DNA of 64,000 nucleotides from Shewanella sp. ANA-3 (GCF_000203935.1 NC_008577.1:3038001-3102000), one strand, 5' to 3'. Positions 28,717-39,678 are shown, counted from the first letter of the stretch. Notes: generated by a model from the letters alone, not told the origin. Program-made: numbers and translations.

Positions 28717-29676
28717 CTAAGCGCGCTTTAACTTGCTTAGCAGTTGCTGCAAATTATCATCAAGCGGCGCTGAGACTCGCATCACCTCATCGTTTTCAGG
28801 ATGAATAAACATTAACTCTGCCGCATGTAAAAACAGTCGAGTCAGACCCAGTGCGCGCATACTGTCATCGAACGCCTGCTCGCTGTATTTTTCATCACAG
28901 GCGATAGGATGTCCCATATATTGGCAATGCACCCGAATTTGGTGGGTACGTCCTGTCACAGGACTCGCTTGCACAAGCGTACAACCTTGATAACGCTGTA
29001 CAATTTTAAAACGCGTTTCAGAAGGTTTACCTTCGGCATTGACTCGAACGATACGCTCGCCCGACTTAAGTGTCAGCTTTAACAGTGGTTGTTTAACCAC
29101 TTTATCCTGCGCCGACCACTCGCCTTTAACTAAGGCCAAGTAATCCTTCTGCATCTTTTTATAACGCAGTTGGTCATGCATATGCTTAAGCGCACTACGT
29201 TTTTTCGCCACAAGTAACACGCCCGAGGTGTCTTTATCGAGACGGTGAACCAGTTCTAAAAACTTTTGTTGTGGACGTAAGGAACGCAATGCTTCAATCA
29301 CACCATAATCGACGCCACTGCCACCATGCACCGCAATCCCCGCAGGTTTATTTAATACAATCAGATGATTGTCTTCATGTAAAATACGGTCTTCAAGCTG
29401 TGACACTCTACTCAAGTTTGCTGAAGGCGCGGTGCGATTGTCCTGCTCAGCCATTCTGACCGGCGGCACGCGAACCACATCACCGATTTGCAATTTGTAC
29501 TCGGGCTTAATGCGTTTTTTATTCACCCGTACCTCGCCCTTACGGACGATACGGTAAATCATGCTCTTAGGGACGCCCTTGAGCACTGTGATTAAAAAAT
29601 TGTCGATTCGTTGGTCGAGGTGGTCTTCGTCAATCGTGATCAACTGCACCTGTAGCTGTGGAGATTCTGTATTCAT
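28717..29676 (-). CDS. rluC: 23S rRNA pseudouridine synthase C
   Basis: Isomerises uridines 955, 2504 and 2580 of 23S rRNA (E. coli numbering). The 319 residues have an N-terminal S4 domain (RIDNFLI to VRVNKKRI) and the catalytic motif HRLDKDTSG with Asp 147. ATG 29676 (MNTESPQ) is chosen over ATG 29772, which adds 32 residues outside the family. It is divergent from rne, the E. coli arrangement. Confidence 0.95.
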   Translation of the reverse strand: MNTESPQLQVQLITIDEDHLDQRIDNFLITVLKGVPKSMIYRIVRKGEVRVNKKRIKPEYKLQIGDVVRVPPVRMAEQDNRTAPSANLSRVSQLEDRILHEDNHLIVLNKPAGIAVHGGSGVDYGVIEALRSLRPQQKFLELVHRLDKDTSGVLLVAKKRSALKHMHDQLRYKKMQKDYLALVKGEWSAQDKVVKQPLLKLTLKSGERIVRVNAEGKPSETRFKIVQRYQGCTLVQASPVTGRTHQIRVHCQYMGHPIACDEKYSEQAFDDSMRALGLTRLFLHAAELMFIHPENDEVMRVSAPLDDNLQQLLSKLKRA

Positions 29677-30129
29677 GATGTGCCATCTGCTTAAAACGGC
29701 GGCCATTGTACAACACTTAAGAAGAATTGTGCCTTTCCATTGCTGAATTTTTTGATTATTGCTATATTTCACCAGCGATTAGGGATAAGCCGTGAATAAA
29801 GTGTTCACAAGGTCCCAGTCCCAAGTGAAAAGCTTTATAGATTAAAAAAGATTTTCTTGATAGCAACTCATTGATTTGCAAATCGTATACTGAGTAAAAA
29901 TACCACAAATGCGTTTTTTACGATTAAATCGAGAATCTAACCTTACTTTGACTAGGTTTATCTAAAGTTTTTCTCACCGATTTCGAAATATATTTTAACT
30001 TGTCGTCAGACAAACCGATTCGACTTGGGCATTACCGGAACGAAATGAAAGAATTTATGGGGTTGGTTGATGTTTTACAACGAATTCCTTGTTTTTGTAA
30101 TCATTAAAAAATAAGCCATAAATAGGATG
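29677..30129. other. Divergent rluC/rne promoter region
   Basis: About 450 AT-rich bases between rluC and the structured rne leader. It must hold both promoters. I cannot place a clear -35/-10 pair for rne. Confidence 0.5.
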
Positions 30130-30271
30130 CGACACGCAGCGACTGCGTCTAACAGTAATGCGCACCTTGCCTAGCCACCAGCCGTGAGGCTTCGTTGACC
30201 TACTGCTAGGCCCGTAATGCAGCGAAACGCGATTGTTTGATGACCTCCATTTAAAGAAGAATGACGTCATC
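30130..30271 (+). promoter_or_regulatory. Structured 5' leader of rne (RNase E autoregulatory element)
   Basis: The leader contains hairpins ACGCAG/CTGCGT at 30134-30148 and GCCTAG/CTAGGC at 30169-30211 enclosing AGCC/GGCT. In enterobacteria a conserved rne leader structure lets RNase E cleave its own mRNA and limit its level. The role here is inferred from position and structure. Confidence 0.6.
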
Positions 30272-33200
30272 ATGAAACGTATGTTAATCAATGCAACTCA
30301 ATCAGAAGAGTTGCGTGTTGCCCTGGTTGACGGGCAACAACTGTACGATCTGGATATTGAAAGTCCTGGTCACGAGCAAAAAAAATCCAACATTTACAAG
30401 GGTAAAATTACCCGCGTAGAACCCTCTTTAGAAGCCGCTTTCGTTGATTATGGTGCCGAGCGCCACGGCTTTTTACCGCTAAAAGAAATCGCCAGAGAAT
30501 ACTTCCCTAAAGGTTATTCTTTCCAAGGTCGCCCAAACATCAAAGAAGTGGTCAGTGAAGGACAAGAAGTTATTGTTCAAATTGACAAAGAAGAGCGCGG
30601 CAACAAAGGTGCGGCACTGACGACCTTTATCAGTTTAGCGGGTTCTTACTTAGTCTTGATGCCAAACAACCCTCGTGCTGGCGGTATTTCTCGCCGTATC
30701 GAAGGTGACGAGCGCACCGAATTAAAAGAAGCCATGGCCGATTTAGAAGTCCCTGCGGGTATGGGCTTAATTGTGCGCACCGCAGGTGTTGGCAAAGAAT
30801 CGACTGAACTGAAATGGGACTTAAAAGTTCTACAGCACCACTGGGCTGCGATTACCGAAGCGGCGCAAAGCAAACCCGCTCCTTTCTTAATTCACCAAGA
30901 AAGTAACGTGATTGTACGTGCAATTCGTGACTATCTGCGCCGCGATGTGGGCGAGATTTTAATCGACCACCCACGTATTTTTGAAGAAGCCAAACAGCAT
31001 ATCGCACTGGTACGCCCTGATTTTGTTGAGCGTGTAAAACTCTACGAAGCTGAAGTGCCATTATTCACTCACTTCCAAATCGAGTCGCAAATCGAATCGG
31101 CGTTCCAACGTGAAGTGCGTCTGCCATCGGGCGGTTCGATTGTTATCGACCCGACTGAAGCATTAACCTCAATCGATATCAACTCTGCCCGCGCAACTAA
31201 GGGCGGCGATATCGAAGAAACCGCATTAAATACCAACCTTGAAGCCGCCGATGAGATTGCCCGTCAATTACGTCTGCGTGACTTAGGTGGTCTGGTCGTG
31301 ATCGACTTCATCGATATGACGCCTGTGCGCCATCAACGCGAAGTCGAAAACCGCCTGCGCGATGCCGTGCACCACGACCGTGCCCGCGTGCAATTAGGCC
31401 GTATTTCTCGCTTCGGCCTGATGGAAATGTCACGTCAACGTCTGCGCCCTTCGTTAGAAGAATCGGCTGCGCATATCTGCCCTCGCTGTCATGGCCAAGG
31501 CACTATTCGTAGTACCGAATCTTTAGCTCTGTCGATTCTGCGTTTGATGGAAGAAGAAGCCATCAAAGAAAACACCTCACAAATCGAAGCCATAGTGCCT
31601 GTCGATGTGGCGGCCTTCCTGCTGAACGAAAAACGCAAAGCGATTCGTATCACAGAGCAACGCCATGATGTGGAAGTCTATGTGATCCCAGATCCGCACA
31701 TGATGACCCCAGATTATCGCGTCATTCGTCACCGCACCGACGATGAAATCGATGAATCTAGCTACAAGCGCATCGAACAGCCAGAAGCCAAGTTATACGA
31801 ACCCCGTAAACTGGAACGCACTGCTGCGCCTGCACCAGCCCTAAAAGGCTTCACTGCACCACAGAAAGTAGAACAAGCCGCCGCACCAACTGCCAACAAA
31901 GTGGAAGCAACAGAGCCAGGTTTCTTCAGCAAACTGTTCAGTGCCATTGGCGCCTTCTTCAGCTCAAGCGATAAGCCTGCGGCTGAAAAGACCACAGAAA
32001 CCAAAAAGTCTGACAGCCAAACGGCCAATGCGAACCGTCGTAATCGTCGTAATGACACTCGCCGTACTCGCAATAACCAAGATGCAGACAAAGCGAAAGA
32101 AGGCACCCGCGAGCCACGCACCCGCAATGCCAAGAAGTCGGCTGATGCACCTCAGGCTCAGGAGCGTCCAGCTCGTGAAAAAGACGAGAATGCAAAACGC
32201 ACTAAGCCAGAGCCTAAGAGCCGTAACCAAGCACCAAAAGAAGTGGTCGCGGAGTCTCAAGACGACACGCCAAAGCAAGAAGTGGCCCGTGAGCGTCGTC
32301 AGCGCCGTAACATGCGTCGTAAAGTACGCATCGATAACGCCAATGAAACCTCTGAAGCGCCAATTCAAGAAGAAGTGATATTAGCCGAAGTGGCCGCTGT
32401 TAATGCTGCCAATACTGACGTTGCAACTGAACCACAATCTGAAACCAAAGCACCACGTTCACGTCGCCAGCCACGTAAAGAAACCGCGGTTGCCAATGAG
32501 ACAGCAGAAGCTACTGATGCAGTAAGCCAAGCTGAAGCAAGTACTGAAGTGGCTGTAGAAGCGCCTGTAGTAGAAAACCGTGCTGATGCGCCTTCTGACG
32601 TAACAGAAAGCGTTAAGACTGAAGCCGAGACCGATGCGGATAACGCAGACGTCAGCGCCGATGCAGATGATAAAGCGAAACGTGAATCTCGCGATGGACA
32701 ACGTCGTAGTCGCCGCAGCCCACGTCATTTGAGAGCGGCTGGCCAACGTCGTCGCCGTGATGAAGATGAGCAAGGCGCCTCTGCACCTGCGCAATTCGTA
32801 CCAAACGATGCATTGGGTGACGATCAAGACTACCCTGCTCCAAGCGCTCAAACGGCAGAAGCAGCTGAGACCACTGAAGCAAAAGCAATTGAAGTCGCGG
32901 CTGAATCGACTGTGACTTCTCCTGCAACTGTAGTCGAAGCAGCAGATGTCAGTGTGGTTGCTGAAACCACCGCCAGTAACGCTGTTGAGACTGAAGTTAT
33001 TGAGGCAGTTGCTACCGAGCAAGTGGCTGAGATTAAAGCCGAAGTTGCAACAACAAAAGCTCCTGCAGACACTGCGGTAAACAACAAGGCTGAGACAAGC
33101 GTTAAAACAAAAGAAGTTGCTGTTGAGCCAGTGAAAACTGTAGAAGCGGTAACGGAAGCCGTTGTGGCTCCAGCCGAAACTCCGGCTCAACCAAAAGCAG

Positions 33201-33568
33201 AAGCAAAGGCCGTTGCAGTTGAAGCCGTAACGCCTGAAGCAGACAAAGCCGAAGCAAAAGAAGCCATGAAGTCTGTGGCCTCTGCGCCAATGGCAAAACC
33301 CGCTCCTATCGTTAAACCACAGGCAAAACCCGTTGTGACTCAATCTGTCGAAGCAGCGCCTACAGCTGAAGCTGTGGTGAGCAAACCCAAAGCGGCGAGT
33401 CGTTTTGGTTCTATGGTGTCATCAGAAATGACCAAGCCAACGGTAGAAGTTAGAGCTCAGGTTGAAGTACCAAAAGGTCGCGAGTATGACAGTGTCGCCT
33501 CTGCCGAAGCGGCTGCGCCTAAACTGAAACACAGCAACAGCGCCGAATCGGATATGGCTCGTCCATAA
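30272..33568 (+). CDS. rne: Ribonuclease E
   Basis: Essential endoribonuclease that starts mRNA decay and processes rRNA and tRNA, and scaffold of the degradosome. The 1098 residues start [10 protein letters not shown] as in E. coli. S1 and 5'-sensor regions are followed by the DNase I-like catalytic part (DINSARA near residue 302) and the Zn-link CPRC near 401. A membrane-binding amphipathic helix ([16 protein letters not shown]) lies near residue 548. The C-terminal half is low-complexity with Arg-rich and Ala/Glu/Val-rich stretches, the expected scaffold. The in-frame TTG at 30233 is not used. Confidence 0.97.
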   Translation: MKRMLINATQSEELRVALVDGQQLYDLDIESPGHEQKKSNIYKGKITRVEPSLEAAFVDYGAERHGFLPLKEIAREYFPKGYSFQGRPNIKEVVSEGQEVIVQIDKEERGNKGAALTTFISLAGSYLVLMPNNPRAGGISRRIEGDERTELKEAMADLEVPAGMGLIVRTAGVGKESTELKWDLKVLQHHWAAITEAAQSKPAPFLIHQESNVIVRAIRDYLRRDVGEILIDHPRIFEEAKQHIALVRPDFVERVKLYEAEVPLFTHFQIESQIESAFQREVRLPSGGSIVIDPTEALTSIDINSARATKGGDIEETALNTNLEAADEIARQLRLRDLGGLVVIDFIDMTPVRHQREVENRLRDAVHHDRARVQLGRISRFGLMEMSRQRLRPSLEESAAHICPRCHGQGTIRSTESLALSILRLMEEEAIKENTSQIEAIVPVDVAAFLLNEKRKAIRITEQRHDVEVYVIPDPHMMTPDYRVIRHRTDDEIDESSYKRIEQPEAKLYEPRKLERTAAPAPALKGFTAPQKVEQAAAPTANKVEATEPGFFSKLFSAIGAFFSSSDKPAAEKTTETKKSDSQTANANRRNRRNDTRRTRNNQDADKAKEGTREPRTRNAKKSADAPQAQERPAREKDENAKRTKPEPKSRNQAPKEVVAESQDDTPKQEVARERRQRRNMRRKVRIDNANETSEAPIQEEVILAEVAAVNAANTDVATEPQSETKAPRSRRQPRKETAVANETAEATDAVSQAEASTEVAVEAPVVENRADAPSDVTESVKTEAETDADNADVSADADDKAKRESRDGQRRSRRSPRHLRAAGQRRRRDEDEQGASAPAQFVPNDALGDDQDYPAPSAQTAEAAETTEAKAIEVAAESTVTSPATVVEAADVSVVAETTASNAVETEVIEAVATEQVAEIKAEVATTKAPADTAVNNKAETSVKTKEVAVEPVKTVEAVTEAVVAPAETPAQPKAEAKAVAVEAVTPEADKAEAKEAMKSVASAPMAKPAPIVKPQAKPVVTQSVEAAPTAEAVVSKPKAASRFGSMVSSEMTKPTVEVRAQVEVPKGREYDSVASAEAAAPKLKHSNSAESDMARP

Positions 33569-33584
33569 TCCTCAACCTGTAGTG

Positions 33585-33616
33585 AAAAAAGCCATGCACT
33601 TGCATGGCTTTTTTAT
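33585..33616 (+). terminator. Terminator of rne
   Basis: Stem AAAAAAGCCATGCA/TGCATGGCTTTTTT with a two-base centre, 17 bases after the stop codon. Confidence 0.9.
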
Positions 33617-33713
33617 TTTCAGCAAATTAAGCCATATTTAAGGTTTAGCTCAATCGGCTTTTTTGTTAGTATGCGCGGCTATTTTGCCAACACAAGTCAT
33701 TAACAGAGGTTTC

Positions 33714-35273
33714 ATGTTCGATCTTTTTCGCCACAAAACATCTAGTCACAAAGCCGATATTCTCTCGGGGCTGACGGTCGCACTTGCGCTTATCCCAGAA
33801 GCCGTTGCCTTTGCCTTTGTCGCCAATGTCGAACCTATGGTCGGCCTCTATGCGGCCTTTATTATGGGATTGGTTACCGCACTGATTGGCGGCCGCCCAG
33901 GCATGATTTCGGGCGCAACAGGGGCCATGGCCGTGGTGATGGTGTCCTTAGTGGTTGAACATGGCGTGCAATACTTATTCGCCGCTGTGGTGCTGGCGGG
34001 GTTAATCCAAATCAGCGCTGGGATATTTAAACTGGGTAAGTTTATCCGTATTGTGCCCTATCCTGTGATGATAGGTTTTGTGAATGGCCTTGCCATTGTG
34101 ATTTTCTTGGCTCAGCTCGGGCAATTTAAAGTCAAAAATGCCGCAGGGGAATTAGTCTGGCTACCACAAGAGCCTTTAATGCTGATGTTAGGGTTAGTCG
34201 CACTGACCATGGCAATTATTTACTTTCTCCCCAAACTGACTACAGCGGTCCCCTCATCGTTAGTTGCGATTTTAAGCGTGACCGCCATCGTGGTGGGTTT
34301 TGACTTAGAAACCCGTAATGTGTTGGATTTTCTTAAAACCATGAGTGGTGACGAACACGCCACAATCGCAGGCTCACTCCCAAGCTTTGCGATCCCACAG
34401 GTGCCGTTTAACCTTGAGACACTCTACATTATTCTGCCCTATTCCTTTATTTTAGCCGCCGTCGGATTAATCGAATCCCTGTTAACCTTGACGGTTATCG
34501 ATGAGATGACTAATACCCGAGGACGCAGCAATAAAGAATGTATAGGTCAAGGCGTGGGCAACATCACCAGCGGCTTTTTTGGGGCTATGGGCGGCTGCGC
34601 TATGATTGGTCAATCGATGATTAACATTAACTCGGGTGGACGCGGCAGATTATCCGGTATTACCGCAGCTATCGGTTTATTGACTTTTATCCTGTTTGGC
34701 GCATCTTTTATCGAAATCATTCCGCTAGCCGCTTTGGTTGGCGTGATGTTTATCGTGGTGCTCGGCACATTCGAATGGGCAAGCTTTAAGTTTATGGGCA
34801 AAATCCCTAAACATGATGCCTTTGTGATTGTGCTCGTGACTACTGTGACCGTTTTTACCGATCTCGCCTTTGCCGTCTTTGTCGGCGTCGTGGTATCGGC
34901 GCTTGTGTTTGCATGGCAACATGCCAAGCACATCAGCGTAAAAGTAACCTCAAATAGCCTTGGCTGGAAAGTCTATGAGCTGAACGGCCCATTGTTTTTT
35001 GGCTCAGTGGCCAGTTTCCTCGAATTATTTGATGCCTCGCAGGATCCCCAGGATGTCGTTATCGATTTCAAACATTCACGCGTAGCCGATCATTCAGCAT
35101 TAGAAGCCATAGATACCCTTGCCGAACGTTATGTTGCGCTGGGGAAAAAGCTGCATTTGGTGCATTTAAGTGCCGATTGTAAAGCCTTACTTCACAAAGC
35201 AGGCGATCTGGTTGAAGTGAATTTGCTAGACGATCCCCACTATAAAGTTGCGGACGATAAGCTCGATTCTTAA
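33714..35273 (+). CDS. SulP-family anion transporter with STAS domain
   Basis: A 519-residue inner-membrane carrier. The SulP core has about 12 membrane segments, including the N-terminal AIIPEA-like segment [17 protein letters not shown] and [12 protein letters not shown]-terminal STAS domain contains the DHSALEAID core. SulP proteins of this short type move sulfate, bicarbonate or C4-dicarboxylates; BicA-like bicarbonate uptake is possible but unproven. AGAGG precedes ATG 33714; the in-frame upstream start at 33663 is less likely. Confidence 0.88.
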   Translation: MFDLFRHKTSSHKADILSGLTVALALIPEAVAFAFVANVEPMVGLYAAFIMGLVTALIGGRPGMISGATGAMAVVMVSLVVEHGVQYLFAAVVLAGLIQISAGIFKLGKFIRIVPYPVMIGFVNGLAIVIFLAQLGQFKVKNAAGELVWLPQEPLMLMLGLVALTMAIIYFLPKLTTAVPSSLVAILSVTAIVVGFDLETRNVLDFLKTMSGDEHATIAGSLPSFAIPQVPFNLETLYIILPYSFILAAVGLIESLLTLTVIDEMTNTRGRSNKECIGQGVGNITSGFFGAMGGCAMIGQSMININSGGRGRLSGITAAIGLLTFILFGASFIEIIPLAALVGVMFIVVLGTFEWASFKFMGKIPKHDAFVIVLVTTVTVFTDLAFAVFVGVVVSALVFAWQHAKHISVKVTSNSLGWKVYELNGPLFFGSVASFLELFDASQDPQDVVIDFKHSRVADHSALEAIDTLAERYVALGKKLHLVHLSADCKALLHKAGDLVEVNLLDDPHYKVADDKLDS

Positions 35274-35304
35274 ATAAGCACCTAATAAGGCTGCAATAAC
35301 TGCT

Positions 35305-35346
35305 AACCCACGATCTGAAGGCTAACTTCGCAAAAGATTGTGGGTT
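35305..35346 (+). terminator. Hairpin downstream of the SulP gene
   Basis: A 12-base near-perfect inverted repeat (AACCCACGATCT and AGATTGTGGGTT, one G-T pair) with an 18-base loop, followed by TATTATT. Probable weak terminator. Confidence 0.55.
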
Positions 35347-35633
35347 TATTATTGCTGGCAAAACAAGACTTGATGTGCACCGATGCAGATAGCTTAACTA
35401 TCAAACTCAACTTTCACTACTCAACTTTTGCTAGATAAATAGGCTCCAAAACAGAGGAAAGGAGGTTAAGAGGTTGAGAGGTTGAGAGGTTGAGAGGTTG
35501 AGAGGTTGAGAGGTTGAGAGGTTGAGAGGTTGAGAGGTTGAGAGGTTGAGAGGTTGAGAGGTTGAGAAAGAATACCGCCTAATCCACTCACAGATATACA
35601 AAGCAAGAGTGTAAAAACTTAAAAGCTACACAA
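35347..35633. other. Non-coding region holding an octamer repeat
   Basis: Between the SulP hairpin and the csp terminator. The only structure is the 8-bp tandem array at 35463-35566. No ORF or RNA gene is evident. Confidence 0.5.
35463..35566. repeat. Tandem repeat of the octamer AGGTTGAG
   Basis: Twelve perfect copies of AGGTTGAG (35471-35566) preceded by one variant AGGTTAAG at 35463. It lies in non-coding DNA between convergent genes. The G-rich sense strand has no C. Confidence 0.97.
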
Positions 35634-35668
35634 ATAAAAAGAGCCATGGTATCAACCACAGCTCTTAA
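35634..35668 (-). terminator. Terminator of the cold-shock gene
   Basis: On the minus strand stem AAGAGC.GTGG/CCAT.GCTCTT with wobble pairs is followed by TTTTATTTG. Confidence 0.8.
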
Positions 35669-35706
35669 ATCCATTGCTATCAGCGCTAGGCTAACAGCAC
35701 TGAAAA

Positions 35707-35916
35707 TTAACCGATTACGGTTACGTTTTCAGCTTGAGGACCTTTTTGACCTTGAGTCACAGTGAAAGACACTTTTTGACCTTCGTCAAGAGTTTTGAAA
35801 CCGTCAGAGTTGATTGCACGGAAGTGTACGAATACGTCTGGACCAGATTCTTGCTCGATGAAGCCGAAACCTTTGTCAGAGTTGAACCACTTAACAACAC
35901 CAGTAACTTGAGACAT
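35707..35916 (-). CDS. Cold-shock domain protein (CspA family)
   Basis: RNA/ssDNA-binding chaperone of 69 residues, a single OB-fold. RNP1 KGFGFI and RNP2 VFVHF are intact, with WFNSDKG at the start. AGGA precedes the ATG. The csp paralogue (CspA, C or E type) cannot be told from the sequence. Confidence 0.95.
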   Translation of the reverse strand: MSQVTGVVKWFNSDKGFGFIEQESGPDVFVHFRAINSDGFKTLDEGQKVSFTVTQGQKGPQAENVTVIG

Positions 35917-36222
35917 GATATAAATCCTGTAAATAAAAAATTAAAGCCTTAACGGCGGTGGAGCTGGAAAATGCCGGTATTACTTATGTTTACAGGACGA
36001 ACTGGTCGTATTGAACACATAAATATAAGCCCAACCTTCAAGCTAGTAAGACTATAAACCATTCTAAAGATAAGTCAACATACTGCGACACTTTGAAAAA
36101 TTTATTTAAACCAAGCCCATCTCAGGTTTTGCCACCGGCTCGCAGAACAGCATGTTCTTACGGCGTAAGCATCGACAGTTAAGCATTTTAAATAATTTAT
36201 TTCAATAGCTTAAAATCAACCT
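35917..36222 (-). promoter_or_regulatory. Long upstream region of the cold-shock gene
   Basis: About 300 bases separate the csp start from rlmA. Cold-shock genes commonly have 5' leaders over 100 bases that control translation with temperature. I see no exact cold-box match, so the role is inferred. Confidence 0.45.
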
Positions 36223-37038
36223 CTAGACTGAAATGCGATGTACTTCAATCTGAAAGTCTAATTCGCAGCTTAATCCGCTCTGTGCAAATGTGTGCTTTTG
36301 TTCGGCTGTAAACTTCCAAGCGTAGGGAGTCATTTCCAGAAAATGGCTAATATCTTGGCTATTATTTAGCTCAAGTTGTGACCTAAGGCGCTCTTGGTAT
36401 AAGCATTCGAACCCCGCAATCTTGGCATCGGACGCTGGATGCAATCTCGGTTCGGCATAAATTTGCTGTTTTAGCGCAAAATGATGTAAAGGTCCTGGCG
36501 ATACAGTGATCAAAATGCCATTGGGCGCCATGACCCGCTGTAACTCTTCCACCTTCGATGGCGCATAAATACGAATCGCTAAATCGATACTATGCGATGG
36601 AATGGGCATTTCGTAGGCGCTCGCCACACAAAAGCTGAGGTTCGGGTAACGTTTAGCCGCATATTTTATCGCAGATTTGGAGATGTCCACGCCCTTTAAC
36701 TGGCAAGGATGCTCGGCGACAAGCGTATTGTACAAACGATGGCTGTAATACCCCTCACCACAGCCGATATCGAGGATCTGCCGGGCCTCGCTGGCATACG
36801 CAAGTGCAAGTTCATTCACTCTGTCACTCAAACTTTGATAGTAACCCGCAGTTAAAAACTCCCTGCGAGCCAACATCATCTGTTGATTGTCACCGGGATC
36901 TTTGGAATTTTTCTTCTGCACGGGAAGCAGATTCACATAACCTTCTTTGGCCATGTCGAACTTGTGTGCCTGCGGGCATCCCCAAGTTCGTTCAGTCAAG
37001 GTGAGCGGTAAGGCACACAAAGGACATATATATTGCAT
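36223..37038 (-). CDS. rlmA: 23S rRNA (guanine-745 N1)-methyltransferase
   Basis: SAM-dependent methyltransferase, 271 residues. An N-terminal zinc site is formed by Cys 5, Cys 8, Cys 21 and His 25 (ICPLC and GCPQAH), followed by the motif I loop LDIGCGEGYYSH. This combination is specific to RlmA/RrmA. It is downstream of an unknown gene on the same strand, with a 33-base gap. Confidence 0.94.
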   Translation of the reverse strand: MQYICPLCALPLTLTERTWGCPQAHKFDMAKEGYVNLLPVQKKNSKDPGDNQQMMLARREFLTAGYYQSLSDRVNELALAYASEARQILDIGCGEGYYSHRLYNTLVAEHPCQLKGVDISKSAIKYAAKRYPNLSFCVASAYEMPIPSHSIDLAIRIYAPSKVEELQRVMAPNGILITVSPGPLHHFALKQQIYAEPRLHPASDAKIAGFECLYQERLRSQLELNNSQDISHFLEMTPYAWKFTAEQKHTFAQSGLSCELDFQIEVHRISV

Positions 37039-37071
37039 TGGTTAACTCTATAAATGATTGGAATGGCTGGC

Positions 37072-37878
37072 TTATGCCTCATCTTCCATGAGTCGCTCCA
37101 CCATTTGCAGTAATTCAGGGGAGGCGAGCAGCTCAAAACATTCGAGCTTCCTTAAGGCTTTATCGATATTCAAACCGTCATTGGCCGCACGGCTAAAATT
37201 AGGTCGTTCGAACATATGAGTATAAGTGCGAAATAACCATTGGCGCTTTTGTTGCAGCAAGGGATCAAGTCGCACAGCCTCTTCGGCTAACCCCGTATGA
37301 CAATGCCCCAAGTCTCCCCGTAAAAACGCTTGTAGCTCGAGCCGAACTTGTTCTATTTCAGTCAAGCATACGGCCAAGGATTCAGCGGTAGCATTATAGT
37401 CATATTCCCGCGCTAATATCGCTTTCGCCATCATCAACACTTTCGGCTCATGCAAACCTCGGCCATCGGACTCGAGTGCGACGAGCTCAAATTTAGATGC
37501 CGCTTGCAGTGACACACTGATCCCGGCCTGCGCATCGACCTTAATGGCAATGCCCGCGCGCAGTTCCTGCGCGCAAAATTTGGGTGCAGTGCCTAGACGA
37601 TGGTAGAGCCGGACTCCTTGCCCCAAAGATCTTGACGTTGATGCTGCAAAACTTGTCGCTTCCACTATCTCGGCATTGAGTTTGAGTCCCAAAATAGGTT
37701 GAAAGCGAATGGCAATCTGCGGCTGCGGTGTTTCAGACACCACAATCAACTCAAGCAATGGTGCCCCCATCGCCTCAAGCACAATAAAATCGCTGATATT
37801 GCTGGGCAAGGTTAAGGACAGTGTCGAGCTCTGCCCAACATCGAGTACCATAGGTTCATTAAGATATTGATGATGCAT
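37072..37878 (-). CDS. Protein of unknown function, 268 residues
   Basis: I do not recognise this protein. It has no signal peptide or membrane segment. The first half is beta-rich (short hydrophobic strands such as SDFIVLEAM and LLELIVVSE). The second half is helical and charged (LTEIEQVRLELQAFL, KALRKLECFELL). It lies 33 bases upstream of rlmA and is probably co-transcribed. Confidence 0.7.
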   Translation of the reverse strand: MHHQYLNEPMVLDVGQSSTLSLTLPSNISDFIVLEAMGAPLLELIVVSETPQPQIAIRFQPILGLKLNAEIVEATSFAASTSRSLGQGVRLYHRLGTAPKFCAQELRAGIAIKVDAQAGISVSLQAASKFELVALESDGRGLHEPKVLMMAKAILAREYDYNATAESLAVCLTEIEQVRLELQAFLRGDLGHCHTGLAEEAVRLDPLLQQKRQWLFRTYTHMFERPNFSRAANDGLNIDKALRKLECFELLASPELLQMVERLMEDEA

Positions 37879-38053
37879 AAGACTTATTCCCTGTTCTGAA
37901 GGGAATTGTAACTGCCAACCGAGGTAAAGATCACCTCTTAAGCGCTTATCTTTTCAATATAATTTCTCAATCTCGGTTTTTGCTAATGAATATTGCGGTG
38001 AGTTTAAGTGTTAAGATGCTATCATTCGACAAAACCGTCATTTGATTGAAATT

Positions 38054-39466
38054 ATGTATACAGCATCTCAGCCAAGTATTTTTTGGCACGATTATGAAAC
38101 CTTCGGAGCCAATCCCGCCAAGGATAGACCGGCCCAGTTTGCCGGGATCCGCACAGACTTAGATCTCAATATCATCAGTGAACCCGAGACTTTTTACTGT
38201 AAACAATCAACGGATTATCTCCCCTCGCCAGAAGCTATTTTAATCACAGGGATCACACCACAATTAGCCAATTTAAAGGGTTTGCCTGAAACCGAGTTTA
38301 TGGGGCGTATTCATGCCCTCTTTAGCCAACCGAATACCTGTGTCGCAGGCTATAACTCCTTACGCTTTGACGATGAAGTCACCCGCTACGGTTTCTACCG
38401 TAACTTTATCGACCCCTATGCCCGCGAATGGCAAAATGGCAATACACGCTGGGATATCATCGATTTAGTCAGAGCTTGCTACGCGTTTAGACCAGACGGG
38501 ATCCATTGGCCATTAAAAGAAGATGGCTCGCCCAGCTTTAAGTTAGAGCACCTAACGCAAGCCAATGGTTTAAGCCATGAAAAAGCCCACGATGCCATGT
38601 CTGATGTGTACGCCACCATCGCTATGGCCAAGCTAATTAAAGAAAAGCAACCCAAGTTATATCAATACTATTTCGAGCTACGCCGTAAACAGGCCGTGAG
38701 TGCCCAAATCGATGTGTTGAATATGCAGCCGCTTGCCCATGTGAGTTCCAAAATCAGTGCGCTGCAGGGGTGTACAACTCTTATTGCCCCTGTTGCCCAC
38801 CATCCAAGCAACAAAAACGCCATTATTTGCGTTAACTTAGCCATGGATTTAAGCCCGCTGTTTGAGTTAGATGTCGAGCAAATAAAGACTCGCATGTATA
38901 CGCCGAGAGCCGAGCTTGCCGCGGATGAGTTACCTATCCCAGTCAAACAAGTTCATCTTAACAAATGCCCTTTTATTACCTCGGCCAAGATTTTGGATGA
39001 TGCCCAGGCAGAAAGACTCAATATCGATAAAGCCTTTGCGAGAGAGCAATACAAACGCTTAAAGGCTCACCCTGAATTGCGGGAAAAACTGGCACAACTC
39101 TTTGAGCATGAAGGTGAAGTCACAACCACAGATCCTGACTTAATGCTGTATTCGGGTGGTTTTTTCAGCCCCGCCGATAAAGCCAAGATGGAGATCATTC
39201 GTCATACCTTGCCACAAAATTTAGCGGCGCTGGATCTGCAGTTTGATGATGGACGCATACCCGAGATGCTGTTCCGCTATCGAGCACGTAACTATCCTGA
39301 GCTGCTAAATGATCAAGAAGCTCAGCGTTGGCGTACTTTCTGCCAACAACGTTTGAGCGATCAGGATTATTTACTCAAACTTGAAAATCTGCTGCAAGAT
39401 ACCGAGGGTGATGAACACAAACAGAAGTTACTCGCGGCCCTGTGTCACTATCTACGCGGGCTCTAA
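38054..39466 (+). CDS. sbcB: Exodeoxyribonuclease I
   Basis: Degrades single-stranded DNA 3' to 5' in repair and recombination. The 470 residues align with E. coli ExoI end to end. DEDDh exonuclease motifs are visible: Exo I FWHDYETFG, Exo II SLRFDDEVTR, and Exo III HDAMSDVYATI. The start is ATG 38054; the in-frame TTG 38042 is weaker. It stands alone. Confidence 0.96.
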   Translation: MYTASQPSIFWHDYETFGANPAKDRPAQFAGIRTDLDLNIISEPETFYCKQSTDYLPSPEAILITGITPQLANLKGLPETEFMGRIHALFSQPNTCVAGYNSLRFDDEVTRYGFYRNFIDPYAREWQNGNTRWDIIDLVRACYAFRPDGIHWPLKEDGSPSFKLEHLTQANGLSHEKAHDAMSDVYATIAMAKLIKEKQPKLYQYYFELRRKQAVSAQIDVLNMQPLAHVSSKISALQGCTTLIAPVAHHPSNKNAIICVNLAMDLSPLFELDVEQIKTRMYTPRAELAADELPIPVKQVHLNKCPFITSAKILDDAQAERLNIDKAFAREQYKRLKAHPELREKLAQLFEHEGEVTTTDPDLMLYSGGFFSPADKAKMEIIRHTLPQNLAALDLQFDDGRIPEMLFRYRARNYPELLNDQEAQRWRTFCQQRLSDQDYLLKLENLLQDTEGDEHKQKLLAALCHYLRGL

Positions 39467-39534
39467 AGCTACGCGGACTCTACAACACCGATAGCCAATC
39501 GCTAAGCAGAGAGTTTAATCAGATAAGACCGTTA

Positions 39535-39623
39535 TTTAACGCCAGACATTGATAACTTCTTTCAGTTGTCACTTAACTGGCGTTAAATTGAGGTATAAAC
39601 GCGAACTAACTCGCATTTATACC
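39535..39623 (+). promoter_or_regulatory. Two consecutive inverted repeats upstream of cdd
   Basis: An 11-base perfect inverted repeat TTTAACGCCAG/CTGGCGTTAAA (39535-39545 and 39577-39587) is followed by a hairpin GGTATAAA..GCGA/TCGC..TTTATACC (39592-39623). Both lie in the cdd leader or promoter. Confidence 0.6.
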
Positions 39624-39678
39624 GTAACAAAATTACTAGAATGTTCTTCCATGAACTTAACAAACAAGGAGTCGGGAA

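Noticed and set aside
32459..33343. A 294-codon open frame antisense to the end of rne
   Set aside because: It is the complement of low-complexity Ala/Glu/Val codons of RNase E; its translation is Cys/Phe/Arg-rich without family character.
35463..35566. CRISPR array
   Set aside because: The 8-base units are contiguous with no spacers, and no cas genes are present.
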